Shown piece after piece: positions 8,561 to 17,801 of a stretch of 64,000 bases of DNA; the first letter of the stretch is position 1; each line of letters begins with the position of its first letter. This DNA comes from Altibacter sp. HG106 (GTDB lineage Bacteria; Bacteroidota; Bacteroidia; Flavobacteriales; Flavobacteriaceae). Both the position numbers and the translations under genes were made by a program. Below the pieces are notes generated by a model that was not told the origin of the DNA, did not search any database, and saw only the letters and a program-made list of their open reading frames with translations. Location: contig NZ_JAQQTD010000001.1 in the NCBI RefSeq assembly GCF_028561755.1, forward strand, positions 124,001-188,000, read 5' to 3'.

Positions 8561-8581
8561 AGCCCTGCGATTTGCAGGGCT
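8561..8581 (-). terminator. sucD intrinsic terminator
   Basis: Perfect 8-bp stem (8561-8568 and 8574-8581) with a 5-base loop, GC-rich, followed on the minus strand by seven T residues. It ends sucD transcription 17 bases after the stop codon. Confidence 0.9.
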
Positions 8582-8598
8582 TAACTTGTGTTTATTGT

Positions 8599-9474
8599 TT
8601 AGTTCGCCAATACCTCAGCGACTTTTTTGCCAATCTCTGCGGGCGAATCTACCACGTGAATACCACACTCACGCATAATTTTCTTTTTGGCTTGCGCCGT
8701 ATCGTCGCTTCCTCCTACAATTGCTCCGGCATGCCCCATGGTACGTCCTGCAGGGGCAGTTTCTCCTGCGATAAACCCGATAATTGGTTTGTTGCTTCCG
8801 CTCTCTTTATACCATTTTGCGGCGTCGGCTTCCAATTGTCCTCCAATCTCTCCAATCATGACAACCGCTTCAGTTTCCTCATCATTGATTAATAATTCGA
8901 CCGCTTGTTTCGTGGTGGTTCCAATAATAGGGTCTCCACCAATACCGATCGCCGTAGTAATTCCAAGACCTTGTTTTACAACCTGATCGGCCGCTTCGTA
9001 CGTAAGCGTACCCGATTTTGATACCACACCTACTTTCCCTTTTTTGAAAACGAAGCCAGGCATAATACCAACTTTAGCTTCTCCCGGAGTGATAACCCCT
9101 GGACAATTGGGACCTACTAAACGACATTCCTTGTCTTTGATATAGTCGGCTGCTTTGATCATATCTGCCACGGGAATTCCTTCTGTGATGGTAATGATCA
9201 CTTTAATACCGGCATGTGCTGCTTCCATGATAGCATCTGCTGCAAAAGCAGGCGGTACGAAAATAATGGATACATCGGCGCCTGTTTCATTGACGGCTTC
9301 TTTAACCGTATTAAAGACCGGCTTATCTAAATGAGTTTGACCTCCCTTTCCTGGAGTTACCCCACCAACCACGTTGGTTCCGTATTCGATCATTTGTTCG
9401 GCGTGAAATGTTCCTTCGCTACCGGTAAATCCTTGTACTATGATTTTTGAATTTTTATTTACTAAAACACTCAT
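8599..9474 (-). CDS. sucD: Succinyl-CoA ligase alpha subunit
   Basis: Cytoplasmic TCA-cycle enzyme subunit that, with SucC, converts succinyl-CoA to succinate while forming ATP or GTP. The 291-residue protein has the CoA-binding Rossmann domain ([15 protein letters not shown] near residue 14) and the active-site histidine motif GHAGAI near residue 245. Length is normal for the family. sucC is not next to it, as is common in Flavobacteriia. It has its own promoter and terminator, so it is a single-gene unit. Confidence 0.96.
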   Translation of the reverse strand: MSVLVNKNSKIIVQGFTGSEGTFHAEQMIEYGTNVVGGVTPGKGGQTHLDKPVFNTVKEAVNETGADVSIIFVPPAFAADAIMEAAHAGIKVIITITEGIPVADMIKAADYIKDKECRLVGPNCPGVITPGEAKVGIMPGFVFKKGKVGVVSKSGTLTYEAADQVVKQGLGITTAIGIGGDPIIGTTTKQAVELLINDEETEAVVMIGEIGGQLEADAAKWYKESGSNKPIIGFIAGETAPAGRTMGHAGAIVGGSDDTAQAKKKIMRECGIHVVDSPAEIGKKVAEVLAN

Positions 9475-9530
9475 GGAGATGATTACTTTTTTATCTAAAA
9501 ACTAGTTTTCTTTCGTTCTGAATTGAGGCA

Positions 9531-9538
9531 CAAAATTA
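9531..9538 (-). promoter_or_regulatory. Promoter -7 element for sucD
   Basis: Minus-strand TAATTTTG fits TAnnTTTG, 56 bases before the sucD ATG. It lies in the 92-base gap after the NTF2-like gene. The -33 element is not clear. Confidence 0.45.
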
Positions 9539-9566
9539 ACGTATTTCCTTCGTTTTAAAAAGCAAT

Positions 9567-9980
9567 TTACACTTTTACACGATGGTATGATTTGTTGGTA
9601 TCGTCTTTATCGGTGGCAGGCTGACTAATTTGATAGCCGCGGTATAATTTTCCGTCTTTCACCTCCCAAATCGCGATAAAATGGGCGATCCCCAATTCTT
9701 CCTCGGGATTCTCAATAGTTCGAATATAGTATTTATATCGAATGGTAACATGATTTCCATCTTCCAGGACATGACTCACTTCTATCCGAAGGTCGTTATA
9801 GGTACGTTTAATCTCAGCAAAAAACTCTGAAATGTCATCGTAATGCATGATGGTGAGTCCATCGGTACTGTTCCAGATCAAAACAAGTTCGGGATGAATG
9901 AATGTTTCCAATACCCCGTCATCGGTAACCAAATTGGATTTGTAAAAATTCTTTACGATGTCTTTTGCACTATTACTCAT
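9567..9980 (-). CDS. NTF2-like (SnoaL-type) protein
   Basis: A 137-residue cytoplasmic protein with the cone-shaped NTF2/SnoaL fold pattern: N-terminal helices (KDIVKNFYKSN), then a beta-rich body with YNDLRIEVSHVLEDGNHVTIRY and a conserved Trp-containing strand FIAIWEVKDGKLYRGYQIS. Members bind small ligands or act as isomerases or hydrolases; the substrate here is unknown. Its start overlaps the end of the LpxD-like gene by 8 bases, so it is translated with it. Its presence behind a lipid A-type acyltransferase is a clue worth noting but not a function. Confidence 0.75.
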   Translation of the reverse strand: MSNSAKDIVKNFYKSNLVTDDGVLETFIHPELVLIWNSTDGLTIMHYDDISEFFAEIKRTYNDLRIEVSHVLEDGNHVTIRYKYYIRTIENPEEELGIAHFIAIWEVKDGKLYRGYQISQPATDKDDTNKSYHRVKV

Positions 9981-10914
9981 GAAGTTTATCTAATTTTTCT
10001 ATAATATCTGGTATCAACCGAATCGAGGCGATCTCCTTGTATTTTTTCCGAAAGTCGTCTGCCGGTGTCCCAAAATAGGATTTATGACCCGGAAGCGACT
10101 TACTAACGCCACTTTGAGCCGAAATAATAGCCTTTTCACCTATGGTCACACCACTGGTGATACCCACCTGCCCCCAGATGGTCACTTGATCTTCGATCAA
10201 AACACAGCCAGCGATACCAACTTGTGAGGCGATTAAACAGCGCTTTCCAATAATGGAATCGTGTCCCACATGTACTTGATTGTCTAGCTTTGAACCTTCT
10301 CCAATGATAGTGGATGCTGTTACCCCTCGATCGATGGTACATAGACCGCCAATATCGACATGGTCTTGAACCACTACGTTACCGCCACTTTTAAGTTTGT
10401 CGAAACCTTCTGGTCTATTTTTATAATAAAAAGCGTCCGCACCTAAAACGGTTCCGGCATGAATCGTCACATTGTTCCCAATCACCGTATGATCGTATAT
10501 GGTGACATTCGGATGGATGATGCAATCATCGCCAATGGTAACGTGGTTTCCAATAAAAACATTGGGTTGGATAATGGTATGTTTCCCTATGGTTGCTGTT
10601 TCAGCAATCACAGCACGCGCGGGTTCAAACGGTTTGAAATGTTTGGTCAAAACGTTGAAATCTCGAAACGGATCATCCGATATCAGCAAGGCCTTCCCCT
10701 TAGGGCAGGCAACTTTCTTATTGATTAAAATAATCGTAGCAGGCGACTCCAGTGCCTTGTCATAATACTTAGGGTGGTCCACAAATACAATATCCCCGGG
10801 CTGAACCACATGTATTTCATTCATACCCAAAACAGGGAAATTTGCATCTCCATCGAAGTCGCAATCGAGGATGGCAGCGATTCCTGCCAAGGTTTGTTGT
10901 GGATTAAATTTCAT
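9973..10914 (-). CDS. LpxD-like UDP-3-O-acylglucosamine N-acyltransferase paralogue
   Basis: A 313-residue left-handed beta-helix acyltransferase of the LpxD family. An N-terminal substrate-recognition domain (about 1-100) precedes many hexapeptide repeats of the pattern I-G-x-x-x-x (about 100-280), with LDNQVHVGHDSIIG matching the catalytic His segment of LpxD. The C-terminal helix differs from the canonical LpxD at 13770-14798. It could acylate a different UDP-sugar or act at another acyl chain length. It heads an operon with the NTF2-like gene and has its own promoter after the efp terminator. Confidence 0.82.
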   Translation of the reverse strand: MKFNPQQTLAGIAAILDCDFDGDANFPVLGMNEIHVVQPGDIVFVDHPKYYDKALESPATIILINKKVACPKGKALLISDDPFRDFNVLTKHFKPFEPARAVIAETATIGKHTIIQPNVFIGNHVTIGDDCIIHPNVTIYDHTVIGNNVTIHAGTVLGADAFYYKNRPEGFDKLKSGGNVVVQDHVDIGGLCTIDRGVTASTIIGEGSKLDNQVHVGHDSIIGKRCLIASQVGIAGCVLIEDQVTIWGQVGITSGVTIGEKAIISAQSGVSKSLPGHKSYFGTPADDFRKKYKEIASIRLIPDIIEKLDKLHE

Positions 10915-10934
10915 CTGAAATTAACTAAGGCTAC

Positions 10935-10942
10935 CAAATATA
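10935..10942 (-). promoter_or_regulatory. Promoter -7 element for the LpxD-like gene
   Basis: Minus-strand TATATTTG, an exact TAnnTTTG match, 20 bases before the ATG. As at fabG, it merges with the T-run of the upstream (efp) terminator. Confidence 0.6.
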
Positions 10943-10948
10943 AAAAAT

Positions 10949-10974
10949 CCCGCTTCAATACAATTGAAAACGGG
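10949..10974 (-). terminator. Terminator of the lpxD-lpxC-lpxA-efp operon
   Basis: Minus-strand hairpin with outer CCCG/CGGG and inner TTCAAT/ATTGAA arms around a 3-base loop and a small internal bulge, followed by a run of T. It lies 28 bases after the efp stop. Confidence 0.75.
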
Positions 10975-11002
10975 CATTTTTATACGATGGTTATGCGTCT
11001 AA

Positions 11003-11569
11003 CTATTCTTTGATGCGCTCTTGGTATTGACCTTTTTCGGTGTCTACACGAATTTTGTCGCCTTCGTCAATGAACAGCGGCACCTGGATCTCGGCTCCAG
11101 TCTCTACGGTGGCCGGTTTGGTGGCGTTGGTTGCTGTATTACCTTTGACTCCGGGTTCTGTGGCGGTAACTTCAAGAATCACGTGAGGAGGCATTTCAAC
11201 GGAAAGAGGCGCATTGTCTTCCGTGTTAATGATTACCGTTACCACTTCACCTTCTTTCATTAATTCGGGCGTATCTAGCGCTTCCCGAAGCAAGCGGATT
11301 TGGGTGTAGTCTTCAGTATTCATAAAGTGATAGAACTCTCCTTCACTGTACAAATATTGGAACTTATGAGTTTCTACCCGCACATCCTCGATCTTGTGTC
11401 CGGCTGAAAATGTATTATCAATAACTTTTCCCGTAGTAACACTTTTTAGTTTCGTACGAACGAATGCCGGACCTTTTCCAGGTTTCACGTGTAAAAATTC
11501 AATGATTTTATAAATATCGTGGTTGTATCGAATACAAAGTCCTTTTCTAATGTCTGATGTCGTTGCCAT
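11003..11569 (-). CDS. efp: Translation elongation factor P
   Basis: Ribosome-binding factor that relieves stalling at polyproline stretches. The 188-residue protein has the three beta-barrel domains of EF-P. The loop that is post-translationally modified reads PGKGPAF, so the acceptor is a lysine (near residue 32), not the arginine used by rhamnosylated EF-P. The gene lies 15 bases after lpxA and is the last gene of the lipid A operon. Confidence 0.96.
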   Translation of the reverse strand: MATTSDIRKGLCIRYNHDIYKIIEFLHVKPGKGPAFVRTKLKSVTTGKVIDNTFSAGHKIEDVRVETHKFQYLYSEGEFYHFMNTEDYTQIRLLREALDTPELMKEGEVVTVIINTEDNAPLSVEMPPHVILEVTATEPGVKGNTATNATKPATVETGAEIQVPLFIDEGDKIRVDTEKGQYQERIKE

Positions 11570-11584
11570 TGGCTGTTTATGTTT

Positions 11585-12367
11585 TTAATTCTGAAAATAT
11601 CCCTTCATGATTCCACGTTTTGAGTTCTTGATGAACTGCAAAATTTCGTCGCGTTCGGGGGTGGCTTCCATTTCGGCTTCGATAATTTCGGAAGCCTGGG
11701 TGTTATTATACGCTTTTTGATAGAGAATTCTATAGATGTTTTGGATTTCCCGAATCTTTTCTGAATCATACCCCCTTCTTCGGAGTCCGATGGAATTAAT
11801 CCCAACATACGACAAGGGTTCCCGCGCCGCCTTCACATACGGTGGCACATCTTTACGCACCAAAGAACCTCCCGTAACAAAAGCATGGTTTCCAATCATA
11901 CAGAATTGATGTACTGCCGTCATTCCTGCAAGTACCACATGATCTCCCACGGTAATATGGCCCGCCAAGGTGCTGTTATTTGAAAAAATACAATTGTTCC
12001 CTACGATACAATCATGAGCGATGTGGCAATACGCCATGATAAGACAATTATTTCCTACCACGGTCTTTCCACGGTCGATGGTACCTCGGTTGATCGTAAC
12101 ATACTCGCGAATGGTGGTATTATCGCCAATCTCTGCTGTGGTTTCTTCATCTTGGAACTTTAGGTCTTGAGGGATGGCAGAGATTACTGCGCCCGGAAAA
12201 ATATTGCAATTCTTTCCAATACGCGCTCCTTCCATGATCGTAACATTACTACCAATCCATGTACCCTCACCAATTACCACATTATTATGAATGGTAGTAA
12301 AAGGCTCAATTACCACGTTTTTGGCAATTTTGGCTCCGGGATGGACGTAAGCTAAAGGCTGATTCAT
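11585..12367 (-). CDS. lpxA: UDP-N-acetylglucosamine acyltransferase
   Basis: First step of lipid A synthesis: transfers a 3-hydroxyacyl chain from ACP to the 3-OH of UDP-GlcNAc. The 260-residue protein is a hexapeptide-repeat beta-helix from residue 1 to about 185. The segment MAYCHIAHDCIVGNN holds the catalytic His. A C-terminal helical domain follows. The start codon directly follows the lpxC-fabZ stop with no spacer, so translation is probably coupled. Confidence 0.96.
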   Translation of the reverse strand: MNQPLAYVHPGAKIAKNVVIEPFTTIHNNVVIGEGTWIGSNVTIMEGARIGKNCNIFPGAVISAIPQDLKFQDEETTAEIGDNTTIREYVTINRGTIDRGKTVVGNNCLIMAYCHIAHDCIVGNNCIFSNNSTLAGHITVGDHVVLAGMTAVHQFCMIGNHAFVTGGSLVRKDVPPYVKAAREPLSYVGINSIGLRRRGYDSEKIREIQNIYRILYQKAYNNTQASEIIEAEMEATPERDEILQFIKNSKRGIMKGYFQN

Positions 12368-13777
12368 CTAGTTGTTTTTAGTTTTCACGATTTGCGCCAT
12401 TAGTTCGGCTTCCGTCACCAATTTATCATTGGCATAGGCATTTCCACTCATATGAACAATACCGCGACGGATAGGTGTGATAAGATCCAACTTAAAAAAT
12501 AGGGTATCCCCGGGATTTACTTGTTGTTTGAATTTCACATTATTGATTTTCATGAAATACGTTAAATAGTTCTCGGGATCAGGTACCGTGCTTAACGCTA
12601 AGATCCCGCCGGTTTGAGCCATGGCTTCAACGATAAGTACTCCCGGCATGACCGGAGCTCCGGGAAAATGCCCAACGAAGAACGGTTCGTTCATGGTGAC
12701 ATTCTTTAATCCCACAACGTGTTCATCAGACAGCTCTAGTATTTTATCTACCAGCAAGAATGGTGGACGGTGCGGAAGCATCGCCATAATTTCATTCACA
12801 TCCTTCACCGGGGTGGTATTGACGTTAAACTTAGGGATTTTGTTTCGCTTCTCAATCTTGATGAGTTTGGCTAGCTTTTTAGCAAACTGCGTGTTAATGT
12901 AATGGCCGGGTTTATTCGCAATCACTTTTCCGCGAATGCGCGTTCCCACTAAGGCCAGGTCCCCTACTACATCGAGCAACTTATGTCGCGCCGCCTCATT
13001 GGGATAATGTAAGGTAAGGTTATCGAGGATTCCGTTGGGTTTCACTGAAATCTTATCTTTTTTGAACGCATGCCGCAGTTTTTCCATGGTTTCTGGAGAC
13101 AACTCTTTATCTACATACACTATGGCATTGTTTAGATCTCCCCCTTTTATGAGTCCGTGTTCCAACAACATTTCAATTTCATGGAGGAAGCTAAACGTTC
13201 TCGCGTCGGAAATCTCATCTTTAAACTCGGAGATGTGTTTAAGCGAAGCGTTTTGCGTTCCCAAGACTTTAGTTCCAAAATCGACCATGGTAGTAATCTG
13301 GTACTCATCGGCTGGTATAACCGTAATTTCGCTTCCGCTTTCTTCGTCCATAAAAGAAATGACTTCTTCTACCACGTATTCTTCTCTGGGAGCTTCCTGT
13401 TCTACGATGCCCGCCTTTTCAATAGCCTCCACAAAATATTTAGAAGAGCCATCCATGATGGGAGGTTCAGAAGCATTTAATTCGATACTACAATTATCCA
13501 CTTCCATCCCAACCAGGGCAGCGAGTACGTGTTCGGAGGTTTGAATTTTAACCCCTCGTTTTTCGAGATTCGTTCCACGCTGGGTATTTACCACATAATT
13601 CGCATCTGCTTCGATGACCGGACTCCCTTCCAAATCAACACGCGTAAACGCGTATCCGTAGTTCTCTGGAGCCGGTTTAAAGGTAATTGTTACCTCTTTC
13701 CCCGTGTGCAATCCTACACCGGTAAGAGAGACCTCTTTGCCAATGGTACGTTGTTTCGCCATGCTACAATTAGTCAT
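12368..13777 (-). CDS. lpxC: LpxC-FabZ fusion (deacetylase / 3-hydroxyacyl-ACP dehydratase)
   Basis: Bifunctional 469-residue protein, a known Bacteroidota arrangement. Residues about 1-310 form LpxC, the zinc deacetylase that commits the pathway to lipid [16 protein letters not shown] and [20 protein letters not shown] hold zinc ligands. Residues about 320-469 form FabZ, with [10 protein letters not shown] and the catalytic [10 protein letters not shown]. Joining them lets one gene balance fatty acid elongation with lipid A synthesis. The start overlaps lpxD by 8 bases. A second ATG at 13762 ([11 protein letters not shown]) matches LpxC starts better, so the true start could be five codons later. 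Confidence 0.96.
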   Translation of the reverse strand: MTNCSMAKQRTIGKEVSLTGVGLHTGKEVTITFKPAPENYGYAFTRVDLEGSPVIEADANYVVNTQRGTNLEKRGVKIQTSEHVLAALVGMEVDNCSIELNASEPPIMDGSSKYFVEAIEKAGIVEQEAPREEYVVEEVISFMDEESGSEITVIPADEYQITTMVDFGTKVLGTQNASLKHISEFKDEISDARTFSFLHEIEMLLEHGLIKGGDLNNAIVYVDKELSPETMEKLRHAFKKDKISVKPNGILDNLTLHYPNEAARHKLLDVVGDLALVGTRIRGKVIANKPGHYINTQFAKKLAKLIKIEKRNKIPKFNVNTTPVKDVNEIMAMLPHRPPFLLVDKILELSDEHVVGLKNVTMNEPFFVGHFPGAPVMPGVLIVEAMAQTGGILALSTVPDPENYLTYFMKINNVKFKQQVNPGDTLFFKLDLITPIRRGIVHMSGNAYANDKLVTEAELMAQIVKTKNN

Positions 13778-14798
13778 TATTTTGATTTTTTTCTAACGTA
13801 TTAAAACGCTCAATAATCTTGGGTAAATTCTTAAAATGGACATAGCTTTTGTTGTAATCTCCGTAATTCAGTGCTGGAGAACCTTGTAAAGTTTCATTAT
13901 CCTTGACATTGCGGCCTATTCCGCTTTGCGCCTGAATGCGAACATTGTTTCCGATGGTTATGTGTCCTACAATTCCTACCTGTCCGCCGATCATACAGTT
14001 GCTTCCTATTTTTGTGGAGCCCGCGATTCCGGTTTGTGCGGCAATAACGGTGTTTTCGCCAATTTCCACATTATGTGCAATCTGAATTTGATTATCTAAT
14101 TTGACTCCTTTGCGAATCACGGTAGCGCCGAGAGTGGCTCTATCGATGGTGGTTCCAGCCCCAATATCTACATGGTCTTCAATGATAACGTTCCCCGTTT
14201 GCGGAACTTTTTTATACTCTCCTTTTTCATTAGGCGTAAAACCAAATCCGTCTGCTCCTACTATGGCGCCGCTATGGATCACACAGTGATTTCCTATAAC
14301 GGATTCTGAATAAATCTTCGCTCCTGCAAACACAGTAACGTTGTTTCCTAGAGTGACGTTATCGCCAATATACACATTGGGATAGATCTTTACGTTCTCA
14401 CCGATGGTCACATTCTCTCCTACATAGGAGAACGCGCCAAGGTATAAGGAGCTTTCTTCGTAGGTGGCTGAATCAGAAATAAACACCGGCTGCTCGATGC
14501 CGGTTTTATTCATCTTTACCTGATTGTAATATTCCAATAACTGGGAAAAAGCTTTGTACGCATCATCTACGCGTATTAAGGTGGTATTGATATCGTGTTC
14601 CGCTTGGAAGTCCTTCCCTACAATGGTTATGGAAGCTTCCGTAGAATAAATATACGAAGTGTATTTAGGGTTGGCTAGAAAGGTGAGACTTCCTTTCGTG
14701 CCTTCTTCAATCTTTGAAAGTTGCGACACTTGTACCTCGGAATCACCGTCAACCTCTCCGTTCAAAATTCCCGCTATCTGGGTGGCTGTAAATTTCAT
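13770..14798 (-). CDS. lpxD: UDP-3-O-acylglucosamine N-acyltransferase
   Basis: Third lipid A step: adds a 3-hydroxyacyl chain to the 2-amino group of UDP-3-O-acylglucosamine. The 342-residue protein starts [19 protein letters not shown] at 14798; a longer frame exists upstream but lacks LpxD similarity and would overlap the HD gene. The N-terminal uridine-binding domain covers about 1-105, the hexapeptide-repeat domain about 110-300, and [14 protein letters not shown] holds the catalytic His. A -7 promoter lies just upstream. It ends 8 bases inside lpxC. Confidence 0.95.
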   Translation of the reverse strand: MKFTATQIAGILNGEVDGDSEVQVSQLSKIEEGTKGSLTFLANPKYTSYIYSTEASITIVGKDFQAEHDINTTLIRVDDAYKAFSQLLEYYNQVKMNKTGIEQPVFISDSATYEESSLYLGAFSYVGENVTIGENVKIYPNVYIGDNVTLGNNVTVFAGAKIYSESVIGNHCVIHSGAIVGADGFGFTPNEKGEYKKVPQTGNVIIEDHVDIGAGTTIDRATLGATVIRKGVKLDNQIQIAHNVEIGENTVIAAQTGIAGSTKIGSNCMIGGQVGIVGHITIGNNVRIQAQSGIGRNVKDNETLQGSPALNYGDYNKSYVHFKNLPKIIERFNTLEKNQNND

Positions 14799-14816
14799 CT
14801 GTTGTTTTCGGTGTTG

Positions 14817-14824
14817 CAAATATA
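14817..14824 (-). promoter_or_regulatory. Promoter -7 element for lpxD operon
   Basis: Minus-strand TATATTTG in the 37-base gap between the HD gene stop and the lpxD ATG, 18 bases before the ATG. It is preceded by a run of T, but without a hairpin. Confidence 0.55.
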
Positions 14825-14835
14825 AAAAATGATCG

Positions 14836-16062
14836 TTAAAGACTTTTCGGGTAACACAGATAATATTTGATGACGGTCTTGGACAGCGCCTCAATATTTA
14901 ACTGATCGCTTGCTTTGGCGACATCAATCATTTTACCATTCTTCTTTAGAAGATGAATCGCGTTGTGATCCATACGATAAGCCAGATTTGAAATTTCCCC
15001 TTGAAAGACAAAATAGGACGCTTCGGCTTCGGAAAGATGGTCCCGCTGCATCAACGCCCGTTTTTTAGAGTGCATTCGCGCCACGGTAACCGGATTTTTT
15101 TTCAGTTTTACCTTCAGTAAATCTCTATTCAATAGCATTTTGGCAATTGTTCTAAGCACTGTATCTTCTGCCGACACCCACATTTTAATGGCGGAAACGA
15201 TATCGTAATCATCCAATTTTGAAAATTGTTCTAACACTTCCGAAGAAAAAGTACGCTTCGTAATGGTGGTCGTTAAAAAGAACTGTAAGGCCGGAGTAGC
15301 CGGAAGTGTAGCGCCAGCCTGAGTTACCTCCTTCGCTCTTTTTAGCAGGCGAAGCAACAATTGTTCTGCCACCAGACTGGTTTTGTGCAAGTACACCTGC
15401 CAGTACATGAGTCGGCGTGCCACAATAAATTTCTCCACAGAATAGATCCCCTTCTCCTCTACCACTAAAGTATCGTCATGCACATTGAGCATGGTGATGA
15501 GGCGTTCGGTATTGACGGCCCCTTCGGAAACACCCGTATAAAAACTATCTCGGCGCAAATAATCCAGACGATCCATATCCAATTGTCCGGACACCAGCTG
15601 ATGCATGAACTTTCGAGGGTAACGGTTGGTAAAAATAGCAATGGCCGTATCGAGCGCCCCGTTACATTCCTCATTTAATTTTTTCATAAAGGCCAGAGAG
15701 AGGTATTCGTGATCTACATCTTCTACTATGCTGTGTTCCATAGCGTGTGAAAATGGACCATGACCGATATCATGTAGCAAAATAGCGACGAGTAGTGCCT
15801 CGTGTTCCGCTTCAGAAATTTGGATTCCTTTGGTTCGCAGCGCATAGACCGCCTTCTGCATGAGAAACATAGCGCCCAAGGCATGTTGAAACCTTGTATG
15901 GTGGGCTCCTGGATACACGATATACGACATTCCCATTTGGGAAATACGACGCAGACGTTGAAAATACCGATGTTCGATAAGTTGAAAGAGGAGTTCGCCC
16001 GGGAGCGTGATAAATCCGTATATCGGATCGTTGATGATTTTCAGTTTGTTTGTGGGCTTCAA
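14836..16062 (-). CDS. HD-domain phosphohydrolase (dGTPase-like)
   Basis: A 408-residue protein of the HD superfamily. Residues about 45-200 contain [15 protein letters not shown] and [17 protein letters not shown], which provide the metal-binding His and Asp residues. Relatives hydrolyse dNTPs or other nucleotides. The start is a TTG at 16062: a stop lies two codons upstream in frame and the next ATG is 40 codons inside a conserved region. It precedes the lipid A operon on the same strand but does not share an obvious function with it. The substrate is not known. Confidence 0.85.
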   Translation of the reverse strand: MKPTNKLKIINDPIYGFITLPGELLFQLIEHRYFQRLRRISQMGMSYIVYPGAHHTRFQHALGAMFLMQKAVYALRTKGIQISEAEHEALLVAILLHDIGHGPFSHAMEHSIVEDVDHEYLSLAFMKKLNEECNGALDTAIAIFTNRYPRKFMHQLVSGQLDMDRLDYLRRDSFYTGVSEGAVNTERLITMLNVHDDTLVVEEKGIYSVEKFIVARRLMYWQVYLHKTSLVAEQLLLRLLKRAKEVTQAGATLPATPALQFFLTTTITKRTFSSEVLEQFSKLDDYDIVSAIKMWVSAEDTVLRTIAKMLLNRDLLKVKLKKNPVTVARMHSKKRALMQRDHLSEAEASYFVFQGEISNLAYRMDHNAIHLLKKNGKMIDVAKASDQLNIEALSKTVIKYYLCYPKSL

Positions 16063-16113
16063 ACTTTAACGATTAATTATGACAACAAAGTCGTTCTGCG
16101 GATACTTCAGAAT

Positions 16114-16121
16114 TAAATTTG
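16114..16121 (+). promoter_or_regulatory. Promoter -7 element for porX
   Basis: TAAATTTG, an exact TAnnTTTG match, 40 bases before the porX ATG. The -33 region is not well defined. Confidence 0.5.
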
Positions 16122-16161
16122 AAGTTATCGTAATAGGTAGAACTGAAACAAAGATACATAT

Positions 16162-17709
16162 ATGAGTGATATAAAAGTATTATGGGTGGACGATGAAATC
16201 GATTTGTTGAAGCCTCACATATTATTTCTAGAAAACAAAAATTACAAGGTTACCACGGCCCAAAGTGGTACCGAAGCCTTAGAGGAAATAAAAAAAGACG
16301 CGTTCGACATCGTTTTCCTTGACGAAAACATGCCTGGACTGACAGGTTTGGAGACCCTTTCTGAAATTAAAGAGCAGCAGGCTTCGCTTCCCGTGGTAAT
16401 GATCACGAAAAGTGAGGAAGAGTATATTATGGAGGAAGCGATAGGTTCGAAGATTGCCGATTATCTGATCAAGCCCGTAAATCCCAATCAGATATTGTTG
16501 AGTTTAAAAAAGAACTTAGACCACTCACGCTTAGTTTCAGAAAAAACCACCTCAAATTATCAGCAAGAGTTTCGGAAGATCGCGATGGATATGTCGATGA
16601 TCAATACCTATGAAGGCTGGGTAGAGTTATATCAAAAATTGGTGTACTGGGAGTTAGAATTAGAAGCTATTGAGGACACGGGAATGTTCGAGATCCTGGA
16701 GTCTCAAAAAACAGAAGCCAACACGCAGTTTTGCAAGTTTATCGATAAGGAATATCCGAAATGGTTTGATGACGCCGATGCGCCTACAATGTCTCATACG
16801 CTGTTCAGGGAAAAGGTAGCGCCAGAATTAAAAACGGGTCAACCCACCTTGCTCGTAGTTATTGACAACTTGCGTTATGACCAATGGAAGGCTTTTGAAC
16901 CGTTTGTCTCGAATGCCTATAAAAAAATTAAAGAAGAAATGTTTTGCAGCATTCTTCCTACCGCCACACAATATGCTCGTAATGCCATATTTTCGGGCCT
17001 GATGCCTAGTGACATGGAGAAATTACATCCAGATTTGTGGTTAAATGATACCGATGAAGGCGGAAAAAACATGAATGAAGAAGCGTTTTTAGCGGCGCAA
17101 TTAAAACGTTTGGGAATGCAGTTAGAATGGAGCTATCACAAAATCTCTAGTTTAAAACAAGGAAAAAGGTTGGTTGATAATTTCAAACAGCACAAGGAAG
17201 AAGACCTCACGGTAGTAGTTTATAATTTTGTAGATATGCTTTCCCATTCCAAAACTGAAATGGAGGTTATCAAAGAGTTGGCGTCAACCGATAAATCGTA
17301 TCGCTCCTTAACACAGAGTTGGTTCAAGAACTCACCCCTGATGGAAATCGTTCAACAGGCGGCTCATTTAGGGTTTAAGTTGATCATTACGACCGACCAC
17401 GGGACCATCAATGTAAAGAATCCTTCAAAAGTGATTGGCGACAAGAATACAAGTCTTAATTTAAGATATAAGACTGGTAAAAGTCTTACCTACGAAGACA
17501 AAGATGTGTTAGCCGCCAAACAACCTAAATCGATTCACCTTCCATCGATAAACATGAGTAGTTCATTCATTTTTGCGAAGGGAGATCTATTTTTTGCATA
17601 TCCAAACAACTATAATCATTATGTAAGCTACTACAGAAATACCTATCAACACGGAGGAGTATCTTTAGAAGAAATGATCATTCCTTTTGCAGTATTAGAT
17701 CCAAAATAA
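16162..17709 (+). CDS. porX: PorX: response regulator with PglZ phosphatase domain
   Basis: A 515-residue two-domain regulator of the type IX secretion system. The receiver domain (about 1-120) has acidic VDDE, the phospho-acceptor Asp54 in FLDENMPG, and LIKP with the conserved Lys. The C-terminal PglZ alkaline-phosphatase domain (about 215-515) has VVIDNLRYDQW and ITTDHGT, which bind zinc ions, and a TATQYARNAIFSG segment matching the active-site Thr. In Porphyromonas PorX works with sensor PorY and sigma factor SigP. PorY is not adjacent here. The gene is followed by tsaE. Confidence 0.94.
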   Translation: MSDIKVLWVDDEIDLLKPHILFLENKNYKVTTAQSGTEALEEIKKDAFDIVFLDENMPGLTGLETLSEIKEQQASLPVVMITKSEEEYIMEEAIGSKIADYLIKPVNPNQILLSLKKNLDHSRLVSEKTTSNYQQEFRKIAMDMSMINTYEGWVELYQKLVYWELELEAIEDTGMFEILESQKTEANTQFCKFIDKEYPKWFDDADAPTMSHTLFREKVAPELKTGQPTLLVVIDNLRYDQWKAFEPFVSNAYKKIKEEMFCSILPTATQYARNAIFSGLMPSDMEKLHPDLWLNDTDEGGKNMNEEAFLAAQLKRLGMQLEWSYHKISSLKQGKRLVDNFKQHKEEDLTVVVYNFVDMLSHSKTEMEVIKELASTDKSYRSLTQSWFKNSPLMEIVQQAAHLGFKLIITTDHGTINVKNPSKVIGDKNTSLNLRYKTGKSLTYEDKDVLAAKQPKSIHLPSINMSSSFIFAKGDLFFAYPNNYNHYVSYYRNTYQHGGVSLEEMIIPFAVLDPK

Positions 17710-17778
17710 ACATTATGTAAGATTTTTCTTCATTTTATGTAGTTCATCGAATTTTTTAACCCCTAGTCGTATTTTTTT

Positions 17779-17786
17779 TATATTTG
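17779..17786 (+). promoter_or_regulatory. Promoter -7 element for tsaE
   Basis: TATATTTG, exact TAnnTTTG match, 15 bases before the chosen tsaE ATG at 17802. The match helps rule out the upstream TTG at 17784, which lies inside the promoter. Confidence 0.55.
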
Positions 17787-17801
17787 CTGACGTCTGAATG
17801 T

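Noticed and set aside
13035-13544. 169-residue ORF on the plus strand inside lpxC-fabZ
   Set aside because: It is antisense to a well-supported gene, has a Ser/Thr-rich composition typical of reverse-frame reading, and shows no domain or promoter.
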